Source: Lichenostomus cassidix
Taxonomy: Eukaryota; Chordata; Aves; Passeriformes; Meliphagidae
Direction: 5' to 3'
DNA length: 64,000 bases
Assembly: GCA_008360975.2 (NCBI GenBank)
Contig: CM039211.1
Coordinates: 23,656,943 to 23,720,942, forward strand
The position numbers and the translations under genes are program-made. Positions 49,101 through 61,100 of this stretch are shown here, piece by piece. Within the stretch, counting starts at the first letter, position 1, and the number at the start of each line of letters is the position of its first letter. Under the pieces are notes generated by a model. That model was given only the letters and a program-made list of their open reading frames with translations, was not told where the DNA came from and searched no databases.

Positions 49101-52100
49101 CATTAAAATGGGTGTGGACAATTCTCAAAGCTACTCCCCTCGCCTTTATTTCTTTCATATAGATTTGAAAGTGAATGATGTGGTTCCCTGGGTCCTAGAC
49201 CTTATTTTGAACAAGCATATCATCAGTCCCAATCCACATGTTAGGCAGGCAGCTTGCATCTGGCTTCTGTCATTGGTGAAGAAGCTGAGCACCCACAAAG
49301 CAATTAAGGTAAGAAATGTGCTTTTTCCTAACACTGGCTCCTTGTCCTTATTGTTGTTTCTCACCTTGTTTCTGTCCCTTCCTTCCCCTTCACTTCTATT
49401 GCCTCTTTTCTCCCCATGTGCACTTCTTACTGCGGTCTTTTTGAGACATGGCTTATCTTTTGTTTCTAAAGGAGCAGACTGTCTGGCAGATGAACAAGGG
49501 TGTTTGTCACCTTCATAAACATCTGACTTGCATCCAAGTCAGAGTAAGCTTAGTGTAAATAGCTATTGTAAAATAAACTAGCATTACATCTTCCCTTGGG
49601 AAGAAGAGATTGGTATCTGTATAGTTTTTAGGATTTATATTTGGAAAATATTTAAAGGAGATCTAGGAGGGGAAGAGAGGGGAGAACTGAACTCATTTGT
49701 TTCACGGTGTTTATCACAGCTTTGGTACTTCGGAGCAGTTACGATGTGCTTCATGTACTGTGTATTTGTGGTACACTTTATGGAAGCCTTATATTTAAGG
49801 TGCTTGTCTGTAATGAGAGAAACTGAAAAGTCTTACACAAGGGCTAAATAAAACATTCCGAACAAAAATGCCCTCTATTTGCATAGAGGTACTGCGGACT
49901 GTGATGAGATCAGGTAACCAGTCTGTACTCTCCAGATGTTGATAAAGAGCTTTGGGGCAAGGTGCTTTGCAAATGTAAGCTGTTAGATATAAAATCTTGC
50001 CACATACTGCACTGATCTAAACAGTGCACCTTATAAGGAGGTGGCAAAACCCACCAGTTTGGGAATGAAGAAAGTCCCATCTGGCTGCAAGCCAGACTTA
50101 TGGTGCATTGCTGCCTTGTATTAAACAACGAAAATAAAATATGTGGTTTGCAAATGGCAATGGTGTATGTACATGGTGGTCTGGACAATTAACTGTTATC
50201 TTCTTGATGCCAGTCAGGCTGCTACTTGTCTGTCTGGGAAGAAGGGTGTTTCTTGTCATAGGTGTAGCTCAAATAGGCAACTCCATTGATACAGTAGCCT
50301 CTGTTTATCTGTTAGAAACTTGCCTGGAGACCAAACAAAGGATCCAAAATAATGCCCTTTTTTCTCATCTTACAGTCTCATCTCAAGGATATTCAGAGTG
50401 CATTTGTTTCTATTCTGTCGGATAGTGATGGTAAGTACTACCACACCTTAAAGAGTTTTGATTTTGGTGGGCATTCAGCAGACTGGAGGGAATCTTTGAA
50501 CAAGCAGTCAACTACATTCTGCCTGTCAGCATTAAAAGATGACTGTAGAAACTTCCCCTTTCTTACATTAATAGGAATGATTTCTTTTCTAGGCATCATG
50601 TGCAGAGATAAGAAACATAGCTTTTTTGTGCATTTTGCTAAAAAGCACGCTGCCATTTGCCTCTTCAGACTGTAGTAACAGAGGTGATTACTTGTGCTCT
50701 GTTTTGGGCAGCAGGATGTATTTAACAGAGTTCTGCCTGGACAGGAGCTCTTGAGACCTCTTCAAGCTAGCTGTTTGGCTTCCAGCTCTACCCATGGCAG
50801 CTAGTGGAAAGAGTGGTGTCCAGCAGTCTATGCAAAGCTCGCTGAAGCTGAAGAGAGTATTGCCAGGAATGGTGCTGGATTTCAGGTGCCACTAGCATGT
50901 CAGAATACCTATGGCACTTGGAACTCTTCCTGCTGTTTCAAAACTTGCAAATATTTATGTCAAGATGCCACCTAATTTGATGGGGTTTATGCCTTCAGAA
51001 CAAATTGCTGCTTCAGAATACAAAGTTTGTGTCTTGACAGACTAGAGCTAAACTAAAATGGAGAGCTGTGAATTGCAGCACAGACCTGTTTGCTATGTCC
51101 TGATTTTGGTTGAACCCTGCTTCTGAAATTTGTGTACTGTGTAGTTACATACTTATCTTGAATTTTATTTGGTAAAATCTCTTGCAGAGCTTAGTCAAGA
51201 TGTTGCTTCAAAAGGTCTTGGGCTGATATATGAACTAGGAAGTGAACAGGATCAGCAAGAGCTAGTCACTACTCTCGTTGACACCCTTATGACTGGGAAA
51301 AGGTACAGTGAACTCAGAACACAGTGATGGAGTACTCAGAGTTATGTATCTGATGGGAATAAAAATGTCTCTTTCTTGCGTGGAAAGAGATGTTTTGGGG
51401 CCAAGGGCAAGTCAATATCCATTCCCAGAAACATTTCTTAATTCAGCTTAGAGGGTTTTATGTCTGAAGTTGTTCCTTTTTTGTTACATTCAAAAAGCTT
51501 CAAAATAATGTGTCAGTCTTGATTCAAGTAGTTCAAATGAGTTCAGATTTGGTTAGATTTGCTACTTGCTTCATTGTGTAATTTTAGAGAACAATGACCA
51601 CTTGCAGCAACTCTGCATACTGTGAATGTTGCAGAAGTGAGGACTTGCTTGTGCTGAAAAATATCTTTTGCTGAGGAAGGGTTGTTAATGGTTGCTTGCC
51701 AACTTTAGTGTGAAAAAAGCTGGTATTACAAGACTCATGGCTAGAGATTGTGTTGGTCAGTGTTGAAAATGCTCTTTAATAGCCTTGTCCTGTCTAATCT
51801 GATGTGGGTTTGGCCACTGAATTGATAAAAACCTAGGCTTGGACTGCAGGGATTTAGTGGTGGTAAGCAGAAAGAAATAAGATTATTGGAAATGGTATTT
51901 TTTCATTTTGAATTAAAGACTTGCTGTCCATTATATGGCTTATGTCCAGGCAGAGCTACAAAGCCATCTTTCAGTATTTTGACTTTCTACCTTCTGCCTA
52001 CACAGCAAAACTCTCTCTTTCTGCAATGTCTCGTTAATATTACACATGATACAGGTTAATGACATTCCTTGCAGTGTGTGTAGCTTTGCACACCTATATG

Positions 52101-55100
52101 TTTTTTTGTGGGATTGGAACTGAAAAAAAAGTGAAGTTACTTGGTTAGTAAAGCAAAACAAATTACCTGTTCTGTAGTGTGCCATGTATTCAAGTGTAGA
52201 ATTTGGTAGAGCTAATACTGGACCTCTTTTCTATCAGAGCCAAACATGAGATGACTGGAGAAACTGTGGTATTCCAGGGAGGTCTGAGTAAAACCCCAGA
52301 CGGGTAAGTTTACTGACAGTCTCAATGACAGAGACACAGTCCGTGCTGAAACAGAATTCCCTTACAAATCTGCTTCCTAGGCTTTTTGTTCCTTCTTGTT
52401 TTCTGAACTACCGTAACTATTTCCTTGTAATAGAGATGTGCTACTCACCTTTTTCTGCCTCCTTTAGTGTATGAATTGAAAAGAGCTTTTGATATTGTAG
52501 CATTTGTACCGAAAAATACTAACACTGATTTCCCTTTCTGCTTTTCAAAGTCAAGGCCTTTCTACCTACAAGGAGCTTTGTTCACTGGCCAGTGACCTCA
52601 ATCAGCCAGACCTGGTGTACAAATTCATGAATCTGGCCAACCATCATGCCATGTGGAATTCTCGGAAGGTAACATGCTGCTTTCATACAACTTCCATTCC
52701 CACTGTGAACTCTGAAAACAAAACTTGCATTTCTCTAGCTCTGGTTATATGTTTTATGGATTACTGCATGTAGGGGGTGTCGATGCTTTGGTATCACTCC
52801 AAGGCAAATTTAGCAGCCTGAGAAAAAAATTTAGGATTACTTGAAATTCTTGTGGCAAAACTTTGGTATCAGATTCTTCATATAATTCTACATTCCCCTC
52901 TGAATCAACTGCGATCCTTTCATTTTTTGAGTGTGCTTGGAAAGACAGGTCTTAAGTGTTCAAACAGCGATAATATTTTCAAAACTGGATGAATTTTTGG
53001 ATGCCAGAGAAAGTGACCTTTGTTATCTAAAGAGACAGAGCAAAAAGTAATTAGCAGCAAGTTGCTAAAAAGCATTGTTGTCAAAAGTATCCCATCTTAA
53101 CTCAAGTTTTGATATTTTAAAGCAGCTGGGAGCTTTGGCAAAGCCAAAATACTATTGGATCCACTTCCAGATGAAAAAAGGAGCATCATAAATTTTGAAG
53201 ATTTAAGTGTACTATTCAGAACGTTGATGTGGGGACTCTTTTCAATGGCTTTACAGAAGAGCGGAAGAATTTGTTTTGAGTCTCTCACACCACCACTTAG
53301 CAAAAAAGAAGCCCCAGGTTTAACTTTCATCCAGGGTTTGACAAGTCAGCATATCTCTCAAGACTTCCCTCTTTGCACTGGGACTTCAAAAGCATGGGAG
53401 CATAGTTGGATTTCTAACCCTTGTGGAATTTCTGCAGCCAGGATGAGTCAAGAAAATCCACTCAGTAGGTGTGGGTAGAGTTTTGGCATTTGAAGAATTT
53501 GCAGAATATTTTAAGTTGAAGGGGGTGTCTGGAAGTCTGTGCTCTAAAGCCCCCACAAGAGCTGGAGAGGATGCTGTTCAGGGCCTTGCAGGCAATGTCT
53601 CCCTTTTCCTTACACTTTCTGCAACTTCTTACTTTTCACAGCAGTAGTCCTAGATGAAAGTGTATCCTTATTCCTCTTTTCTAGATTAACCCAAAAAACA
53701 CATCCTGTCCTGTGAAGTCCCTACTGTGGGCTTTGAGTGGCAGCTTTTGACACTGCATATCAGAAAACACGAAGTCATAAGAGGCAGTCCCTGCACTGCC
53801 TTCACTGAGTAATTTCTTCTTGGGCTATCCCAATCCCACGGGACTTCACAGGCAAGCATCAGTTCCACTGTATTAGAATTGACAGTGGAGCTGACAGTGT
53901 TGGAGGAAGAAAAGATCATAGGAAAATACTAAAGTTTAAAGTAAATATGGACAGATGCAAAATTATAATCCCCAGAAATTTCAGGTTTTAGGAAATAAGG
54001 TGGAGTTATTTTGTTTTTAGTTTTTCAGTTTCTAAGTTACTCTAATTCTTCTAAATGCAGCAGAGCTGTAAGGAAGCAGTGGCCCACCCTCACCAGTTTT
54101 GCCAAGAAAGAATCTCTTTTGGAAAAGCCTATTTGAATCTTCATGGTTTTAATTCACCAGTACTACTTCTGCAAATGAGATCAGTCAGTGTCTTGAAATT
54201 TGGAAGGAAGAAACTTTTGAAGCAGTATGTTGCCTGCTGGGTTTGATTTAATGCTTGAGATCACTGGGATACTGTAGCAGTGAGGATGGGCTAGTTCTAG
54301 TACCTTTCCAGTCCTTTTCATTTGGTCTAAATCTGAACTATGTCAGTCAACTTTGCCCTTGGCTGTGGTGTGCCTAGGAGCAATAACTGAGTGAGTGAGC
54401 AATGTTTCAACAAATACTATTTTGTTGTAATTTCAGGGGGCAGCTTTTGGTTTCAACGTGATAGCTGCCAAGGCTGGAGAGCAGCTGGCTCCATTTTTGC
54501 CCCAGCTTCTTCCCCGGCTCTACCGTTACCAGTTTGACCCCAATCTGGGCATTCGGCAGGCAATGACCAGCATTTGGAATGCACTGGTCACTGACAAGTC
54601 AATGGTGAGTGACCAGCACAGTGTGGCGTGGGGGCTTGCTGCCAGTGTATCAGAGATTCTCATGGGACAGGTGCATTTTGTGAAAGGAGGGACTGTGCAG
54701 AAGGGGGTGAGGTACTGTTCTGGAAAGGAGATGTTTGAATCTATGGATGAGCTGGAGCTTGCACAGAGGTTTTGCGCTGTCTCTCATATGTAAAAGGATA
54801 TTGCAGACCTTGTTTGTGCAGCCAGTGTTAAAATTTATGATTTGCTAAAAATTGGGCCTTTCCACTTTAATATTGCTTTGATACTGCTTATGGAAAGTTC
54901 TTCAGGGATCCTTATAGCCCAAGATGCCTTCCCAAAGCAAGAGCGTCTAAATATAGTTCCTCAGTTTTTTAAGTGGCAGGAAGCCCATGGAAGGAGGCTA
55001 TTCCATGAGTTTTGAGGAGAGCTCCTGCCAGGTGTATTCCAGGGATAAGATTTTCATAAGATGCCTTTGCTCTGGTTCTGCAAGGGCTGGAATTGCGTTT

Positions 55101-58100
55101 ACAATCTTTTATCCTGGGAAAGTTGATCTTAATGTGAAGTCATTCATTCTGATCCCTCAGGAAAGCACAGCTGCTTCTGGAGTAAATACATGTTTGGTGT
55201 TGCATTTTTAACAGTTCGGTTGATAAAGGCCTTAAGGAACTTTTTTCATCGTGTATTTCACAATATTAAGGACTTGAGCAGTGCAGAGAAAGGCATGTCT
55301 AAAGCAGTCAGAGAAAGTCTGCACAGCACTGGCAAGCATTAGTTTATCTGATGTGGATGAGAACATGTTGTATTGTCCAAAAGGACTTCTTTTACAGAGT
55401 AAAGGACAAGGATGCACAGCCATGCTTGTTTCATGATTTTTCTTTTTTTTAATAATAGGTTGACAAATACATGAAGGAAATTCTTGAGGATTTGATCAGT
55501 AACCTAACCAGCAGTCTTTGGAGGATCAGGGAATCCAGGTATTGCTAGGAAAAGTATTACATTTGTCTTTGAACTCGGTTCTTTCCTCTTCTTCACCATG
55601 AACTTATAACCTGAAGAAGTTGAGGGGGGAAAGAGGGCACATCCTTTCATCAGAGTAGAGCCCAACCTTGTAGCCTGCCCTTGGAAATATGATGCAATCT
55701 TTAAACTATTTGCCTGAATTTTTTTACTGCATGTAGCCTTATACTGAACAAGGTTCTCTGAAGAATGAGTTTTCTGGTTACTAGTCCTTGCCTATCCCTG
55801 AATCTGAAGTATTCTTTTCTCTTAGAAAACCTTGTCAGTCTGATTATTATGTACTTGGCAGCAGGATGCCATTTGTAATAAATGTTTTTTGTTTTTAATG
55901 GTTTGTAGCTATGCTTATTGAAAATTTTTGTTTCAGTTCCATACTTTATATCATTTTGCTTTCTTCTGAGCTTGTACTTAAAGAAGAGTAAAACAATTTT
56001 GTAACTAGAACATTTGCAATAGCAATTTTCACCACAGCAGCCATTTTTAGTTCCTGTCAACTATTTCAGGTTTTACCTGAAAATATTTCAGGTTTTACCT
56101 GAACGACTGAGCATATTTTTCTCTGCAAAAGGAGATGTTCTTATGACAGAGTAGATTTAGGGTTTGGGGAAAATAAGGAATATAAAACTGTTCTCTTGAG
56201 GTTTTTTTTACCCTTTATTTATATTGATAAACATACCTGTATATATACCTATATCAAGTAAGAACACTGTGTGAAAGAAATAAAATTACTTGTTTGCAGT
56301 TGCCTGGCACTAAATGACTTACTAAGAGGAAGACCTTTGGATGACATTATAGACAAGCTTCCAGAGATCTGGGAAGTCCTGTTCAGAGTGCAAGATGACA
56401 TTAAGGTAATGGAACCAAGAACTGAACAGGAATCTTCAACAAATAGTACAGTGGTCAAGCTCTGAGGTGTTTAAAGAGAGATTCTCTGACAAATCAGCTT
56501 GAAGCCAATGGGAGTTTTGAGCATTAAGTGAGCTAGAAACTCATGATCCTTGCAAGTAAAATTTCTGGGCAACCTTGGAAATTCTCTGTGCATTTGAAGT
56601 GTTGGTTTTCATTCCTGCTGTGCTTATTCTTGATGATTCAGGATTTTTCTTTGATTTTAAAGAACTCCTGAGCAGTTGCTTAACTTTTGAATATAGGAGC
56701 ATTTATTTTGGGCTGCTTGTGTGCTGAAATGACATGCATAAATGAAGTCAGAGTCTTTGGGTCCTTCCAGGTCTGAGCTCTGTTAAAGTAGTGATTGTAC
56801 CTGATACTCACATGGACTAAAGTCAGAGATTCTTTTAAAGATGTTGTAATACTTTCTTATGAAGATATTAATACTTTATATTAGGTATTAGCCATGAAGA
56901 TAGCCTTGTCAGTATTAGTGTTAATGCTTATCCATTAATATGAATCATTCTAGAAGAATTCCAAATTGTGGAAATGATTGTTGACTTCTTTTTTAGGAGA
57001 CTGTGCGAAAGGCAGCAGAACTAGCCCTAAAAACTTTAAGCAAGGTAAAACTCTGTAATTCCATCATATGCACATGTATGCAAGACATGTTGGTTTTGAT
57101 GTCAGGAGTGACCGTAGACTGTATTTACCACAGATTGTTGTCTTGAGAGGATCTCTAGTGTGAGATGCAGTTGTGAAAAACTGAACAGCCCCCTAGAAAG
57201 CATTCATAATAAGCATCCCCACACACTCTGCTGTACTTTTATTGATGCTGGTGAAGTCCTGCCGCTTGAGGGTAATGTGGTGTTAAGTTCTATACAGGCA
57301 AAGGAAGGGTATAATGAACTGGGTTTTTTTTCCTCTGATGTTGTTTTTTCCTCACTTGGGTGTGGAATTTAAATAAACTTACTGTAACTTCAACAGTTTA
57401 CCAAGACTGACTGATCTGTTTTACCAAGGCTGGTGATACCTCACTGGTATGAAACAGAGTAATTGTATATGGACTTCTCTGTGGTGCTGTTACTGACAAG
57501 GTTTTCTGCCTGTAGTACACATAAATCACTTGATAATGTTGTTTGGTAATCCTCTAAAAAAGCCACACTGGTGGGAGTACATCCTAAGTGCTGTGTTTGA
57601 AATCATAGTCTTCATCATGTGTGACATTTTAATGCTGCAAGTGAGGATCTAGTCCCAAAATGCTGTTGTGAAATATTGTTGTGATTGCTTAATCTGCTCT
57701 CATCTGGGACTTGCTGCTTTGCCTCATGGAATGGTTGAGTCCCTGTGGCTGAGATAGGCTGTCCTTCAACTGAGAGGCCATTTGGTTCATCTCTTGATCC
57801 AGGATAAGGTCAAGGCCTGCTAGGCTCTGAATTTGCCTTTTCTGGAAGTTGATTGTAGTTGAAACCCCTTTTAGGGATGAGTCTTAGGGCTTAAGTATCT
57901 TGTGGAGAGAAGATGAAGGTGTTACAGAGCCTGGGCTTGGCTATGAGCAGTTTCTCTAGTTGCTGTTGGCTTCTTCTCTCTGAAGGAGACAGTGCTTTAA
58001 TGTAGTCAGAGGGGGAGGTTTGTACATGTTTGCAGCACTGATTCTCACGTGTCCCCAGGTCTGTGTGAAAATGTGTGATCCCTCTAAAGGAGCAGCAGGT

Positions 58101-61100
58101 CAGAAGACGATAGCTGTGTTGCTCCCTTGCCTCCTAGACAAAGGAATAGTAAGCACAGTTGCTGAAGTCCGATCTCTCAGGTTAGTTTTGCACCATGTAA
58201 GTTCTCTGGGGGTCGGGTCATGATTTGTCCCAAAGAGACCAAGCTTATTCACCTGAGTTGCAAAATGTACTTGTGTTTGAAGTGACAGGTTGCTTCCCAA
58301 AAGAGCTTTCCTGCTGAGTTCTTTTTTCATGGAATTTAAACAGCCATCCCAAGAGCTGTGCCTGTCTTTTGGGAGTATCTGGCCTGTCTGCAAATGCCAA
58401 CATTCAGTTTCCAGCAGGAAGTTCTTTTCTCCCCGTACAGTCAGCAAACTGATCCACAAGCAGTGTGTCATGCTAAGGCTGTCCTTTGGGACTGAAAATC
58501 TGTTTTGGTTGCAAACAAAAAGTCCCATGGTCCTTCAAACAGCCATGTCTGATTTCACAGGTGCTTGTGAGTATTGACAGTTTACTTCCCAGATGTGACT
58601 GCCTTTGGTCATGCTGTTCAAACACATTTTATGTCTTGTAGCATTTCAGTGTCCCTTGATGTGTAGGGACTTTATATGCTTGTCAATTTGTAACCTTGTT
58701 TATTCTTTCCTTTGACTGAAGGACAGGAAAACTGGAAAATTCAGAATTGGAGTGTAGCTGTCTGGTCTTTGCAAAAATAATTATTAGGAAGGCTAGAAGG
58801 CTTCTAATAAATCACAGTGAATGTTTCTTGAACTTTTTTCATTCCTTTTGAAGATATGAAAACCCTTTGTCAAAATGCAGCATGAGAGATGTGATCAGTC
58901 TGAAACTGACAAGTAGGATTTGAATAGATTATTGTAACTTACCTTTTCTTGGGCCAAGACAATGGGTGTCTCAGGGTGACTTTGCCTAGTGCTTCTTTAA
59001 AACATGAGGGTGTGTTGTTTTCTTCCCACATCTGTGTGCAGTACTGCCTCTTTGCCCATTCCCTTTGTGATACCTGGACCAAAGTAAGCAATCTCTGGCC
59101 AGAATATAGCATAACATCACTTGGAAGCTCAGGGCTAGGGAATAATTTTGCGTGAGCCAAAGTGGTTTTGTTTGAAGGAACATTTATATTGGTATATCTG
59201 GACTACAGTAGATGAGAGGCTTTTAAGATAAATCTGTGTGTATCTCTGCTAACCTTCCCTTTAATCTTTTTTCAGCATTAACACTCTTGTGAAGATTAGT
59301 AAAAGTGCTGGATCTATGCTGAAACCTCATGCACCAAAACTTATCCCAGCCCTCTTGGAATCCTTGAGTGTGCTAGAGCCTCAAGTCCTCAATTATTTGA
59401 GTTTTTCTGCAACAGATCAAGAGAAAGTAAGTGCAGTTATAATGCGAAAGTATCAACAGAACAGAGATAACAAAGATTTAACCTTTATTCAGTGAACAGA
59501 AAAATAGCAGATTTAGTTGAGGGGTGTTAAAAAAACAAAGAGAATTAGCTAATAAGTTACTAAAAAGTTTGGTCACAGAATATTGCTGGACAAATGTGGG
59601 AGTTTTTTTTAAGGATTGGGATTATATTTATTCCCTAGACCACTATGTTTTTCCAAAATGTAAAGACGTTTCCAAATGTTTCCAAAAATGAAAAGCAATC
59701 TTAGTAATCTGTTGTTAAATGCCATTGCTGTTTTTCCCAAGGGATAAACTTCAGGACTTCATATAACTTAAACCTGGAAGGTGTGCCATAGCCATTGCAC
59801 TGTGGGCTGGAGGTGGATGTTGTCAGCACTGCATCCTTTAATTATTCTCAGAGAACCATATTAATCTACTGCAGCCTTCTGGGAAAGTGATTGAAACCCA
59901 TTCATTAGAAGCAAATTTAGGTAATTTCATTGTGGGAGAGAATAGAGTCAAACTTAGCCCTTTGCAAATGAGAAGGGAGTGAGCAATGTTAACAGTCCAG
60001 AGTGGGATTTTATCTCTTTTCCCTCCCTCTAGAATATCTGTCTGCTTCTGAAAGGGAAACATGCATAGTCTGTAGGCATAATTGCTTTCTCCATGCAGCT
60101 GAAATGGGTTTTAGTCTGAGGTAGTGAGTTACAGCTGATGTTGTCCTTTACTGTTTTCATGTTGTATTTCTTCCTGCTTTTGTTTGGGTCTTTTTCTGGA
60201 TGAGTTTGTTTTTTTTTTTTTTTTTTTAGACTGCAATGGATAGTGCGAGACTTAGTGCTGTCAAGTCATCTCCCATGATGGAAACCATTAACATGGTAAG
60301 TATTTGAAGGGTTCCAGTGTAAGGTGTGTTGTAGAAGAATAGGAATTCAAATGGAAGCTGTACAGATGATCTCTTCAAGTTTCGTTTTATTATCACATCT
60401 CCATGTGGCTGTTTGTTCACTTTCTTTTCAATGTATGAACTTAACCGTGTCACCAGTGCTTGCCCCTCAGATCAGTTGTTAATAACTTCAGCTCCATTTG
60501 GAGTCAGATGGGTTGTTTCTTCATCTGAAGATGTGCCTGCTTTGATGAAGAGGGCATCCTTCAAGTGCTTTTCTTTGGGTGGGTGCTCAGCTGGTTTTGG
60601 ATTATGGTAGCTAGCATTTCTCTTTGTCTCTGGCCCACAACTTCTCATCTGGGCCTTCAACTCATGATAGTCATTGTGATGCCTTGACAGGCTTACCTAA
60701 AACAGAGGCTTAACAAAGTTAAGAGAATAAAAAGCAGTTATATTTATTGAAGGACCTTCAGGTACGTTCAGGTCAGACAAAGCCCACCTGAGGGGCTACA
60801 CCCAAAGTGGGTGACTGGTCACGAGTTTTTCATACTTCATAAATTTTGTTTTTATGCATAGCTGGGGTTCATCCTCCAATTACAGCTTCAGGTAATGAAG
60901 TCAGTTGCTCCAGGTTCACTCCCTCCAGTTCACTGTTGTTTGGATATCTTGGGGCCTGAGACAGTGGGGTGTCTTTGAGTTTCGAGCTTAGAGAGGAATT
61001 GTTTTGTCTAAAAATGCTGAGAATGGGAGCTTAGCGCCCTGTATGAAGTCCAGAGTTACACACTAGAAATTCACAGGATTACAGATACATGAAAAATATA

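Larger units (their letters stand above)
46348..60229 (+). other. ECPAS: ECPAS introns 23-35
   Basis: Thirteen introns of ~0.25-1.8 kb. They hold one CR1 copy (47038-47315), a TA run (~46,779-46,790) and a tandem palindrome (56062-56105). No other gene or repeat was recognised. Confidence 0.6.
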
